From positions 12,426,863 to 12,490,862 of the forward strand of contig CM057135.1 in NCBI GenBank assembly GCA_029964075.1: a stretch of 64,000 bases of DNA, given 5' to 3'. The notes under the pieces are model-generated. The model was given only the letters and a program-made list of their open reading frames with translations, did not search any database and was not told where the DNA came from. Each line of letters opens with the position of its first letter. Positions within the stretch are counted from its first letter, which is position 1. Position numbers and translations under genes: made by a program. Below, piece by piece: positions 63,471 to 64,000 of the stretch. The DNA comes from Patiria pectinifera. Lineage: Eukaryota > Echinodermata > Asteroidea > Valvatida > Asterinidae.

Positions 63471-64000
63471 CACATGGTACGAATTCAGGGAGAGTTTTTT
63501 TTCACCATGTACCTGACAGTTTTGTATATTTCCATCCCAAAGTCAATAGCTCGTTTCTTGCAGTTATTTCATACGGGTGCTTATAGATACGAGTTAACCT
63601 GCATTCGATTAAATGGGTACGATTTGACCTGGGTCCGAGTTGACCTGTTCCCTACATTCGCTGTCAGAATAGCACGGGCAGGTAGCGGCGTGATAATGTA
63701 CGCTGTTGCACCATGGTTGCAAAACGTCGGCGGACTGTCTTGAACTGTCCAATTCGCAATACATTGGAAATAGTATCATTTTGAACAATTGTTCACTCAT
63801 ATAGCGGCATATTTCATTTGTTTGTAATAAAACTGGAGAAATGGTTTAAAATGGGATTGAAATACCTGGACATACCATGGTTTGCGTGAACATACATGTA
63901 CGTGGTGCATACAGTAATTTGCGGGATCATGAATATGTATGTGTGGGTCAAAGTTTACATTGGGCTTTGATTGGATATCATGTAATATATGCGCATCAGA
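63471..64000. other. Terminal stretch
   Basis: Nothing supported apart from further degenerate TACGA strings to 63650. Confidence 0.3.

Overview
The window is animal nuclear DNA: AT-rich intergenic sequence, GT-AG introns, short exons, dense nested transposable elements and tandem repeats, with no bacterial features. The mix (Polinton, Ty3/Gypsy, hAT, Harbinger, tnp2-type transposase, jockey- and RTE-type LINEs, a DUF7869-like gene, a BEN-domain gene) points to a marine invertebrate, perhaps a non-vertebrate deuterostome or a lophotrochozoan. No species call can be supported from sequence alone.

Layout. 1-13.4 kb: a plus-strand DUF7869-like gene whose exons (116-278, 583-865, 5261-5574, 12944-13407) are separated by a 5'-truncated LINE (2886-5208) and by a minus-strand Ty3/Gypsy fossil (6178 to about 11990). 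13.6-15.4 kb: an eroded minus-strand gene of unknown type and an hAT transposase tail. 15.4-27.4 kb: repeat country, with a TCAACA-rich array, a ~60-bp ACGTTG array, a 3.5-kb element with long inverted arms (19270-22741) carrying a dead LINE, a CAATTGG minisatellite, an interspersed GGTAACGGAAGGAC motif, and a 570-bp DNA transposon with a fossil helix-turn-helix domain (26815-27384).

27438-43852 is a 16.4-kb Polinton (Maverick), bounded by >200-bp terminal inverted repeats and a 5-6 bp target duplication. It carries a retroviral-type integrase, protein-primed family B DNA polymerase, A32/FtsK-like packaging ATPase, a capsid-type gene and about a dozen conserved or unknown genes. Several genes look whole and others are broken (about half a dozen breaks), so it is a fairly recent fossil. 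I found no adenain-like protease.

43.9-47.0 kb: a minus-strand tnp2-like DNA-transposon transposase gene with small in-phase exons, one of them duplicated, and a 139-bp MITE with a 9-bp target duplication inside its main exon. 48.6-51.7 kb: a plus-strand BEN-domain gene, the best host gene here. 51.8-56.6 kb: MITEs, a 21-bp-stem hairpin, a 27-bp minisatellite split by an RTE fragment, a second CAATTGG block, and a MITE carrying a tRNA-like sequence. 56676-61891: a 5.2-kb Harbinger element with Myb-like accessory gene and truncated transposase, itself invaded by two MITEs. 61.9-64 kb: mostly unassigned, ending with a GTACGAC-rich tandem region.

The strongest leads are the Polinton with its TFIIB-like small gene, a shared start-site box and a hairpin between convergent genes; the duplicated 66-nt exon; the MITE with telomere-like repeats; and the inverted-arm element at 19-23 kb. 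All family names come from recognition by eye; no searches were run.
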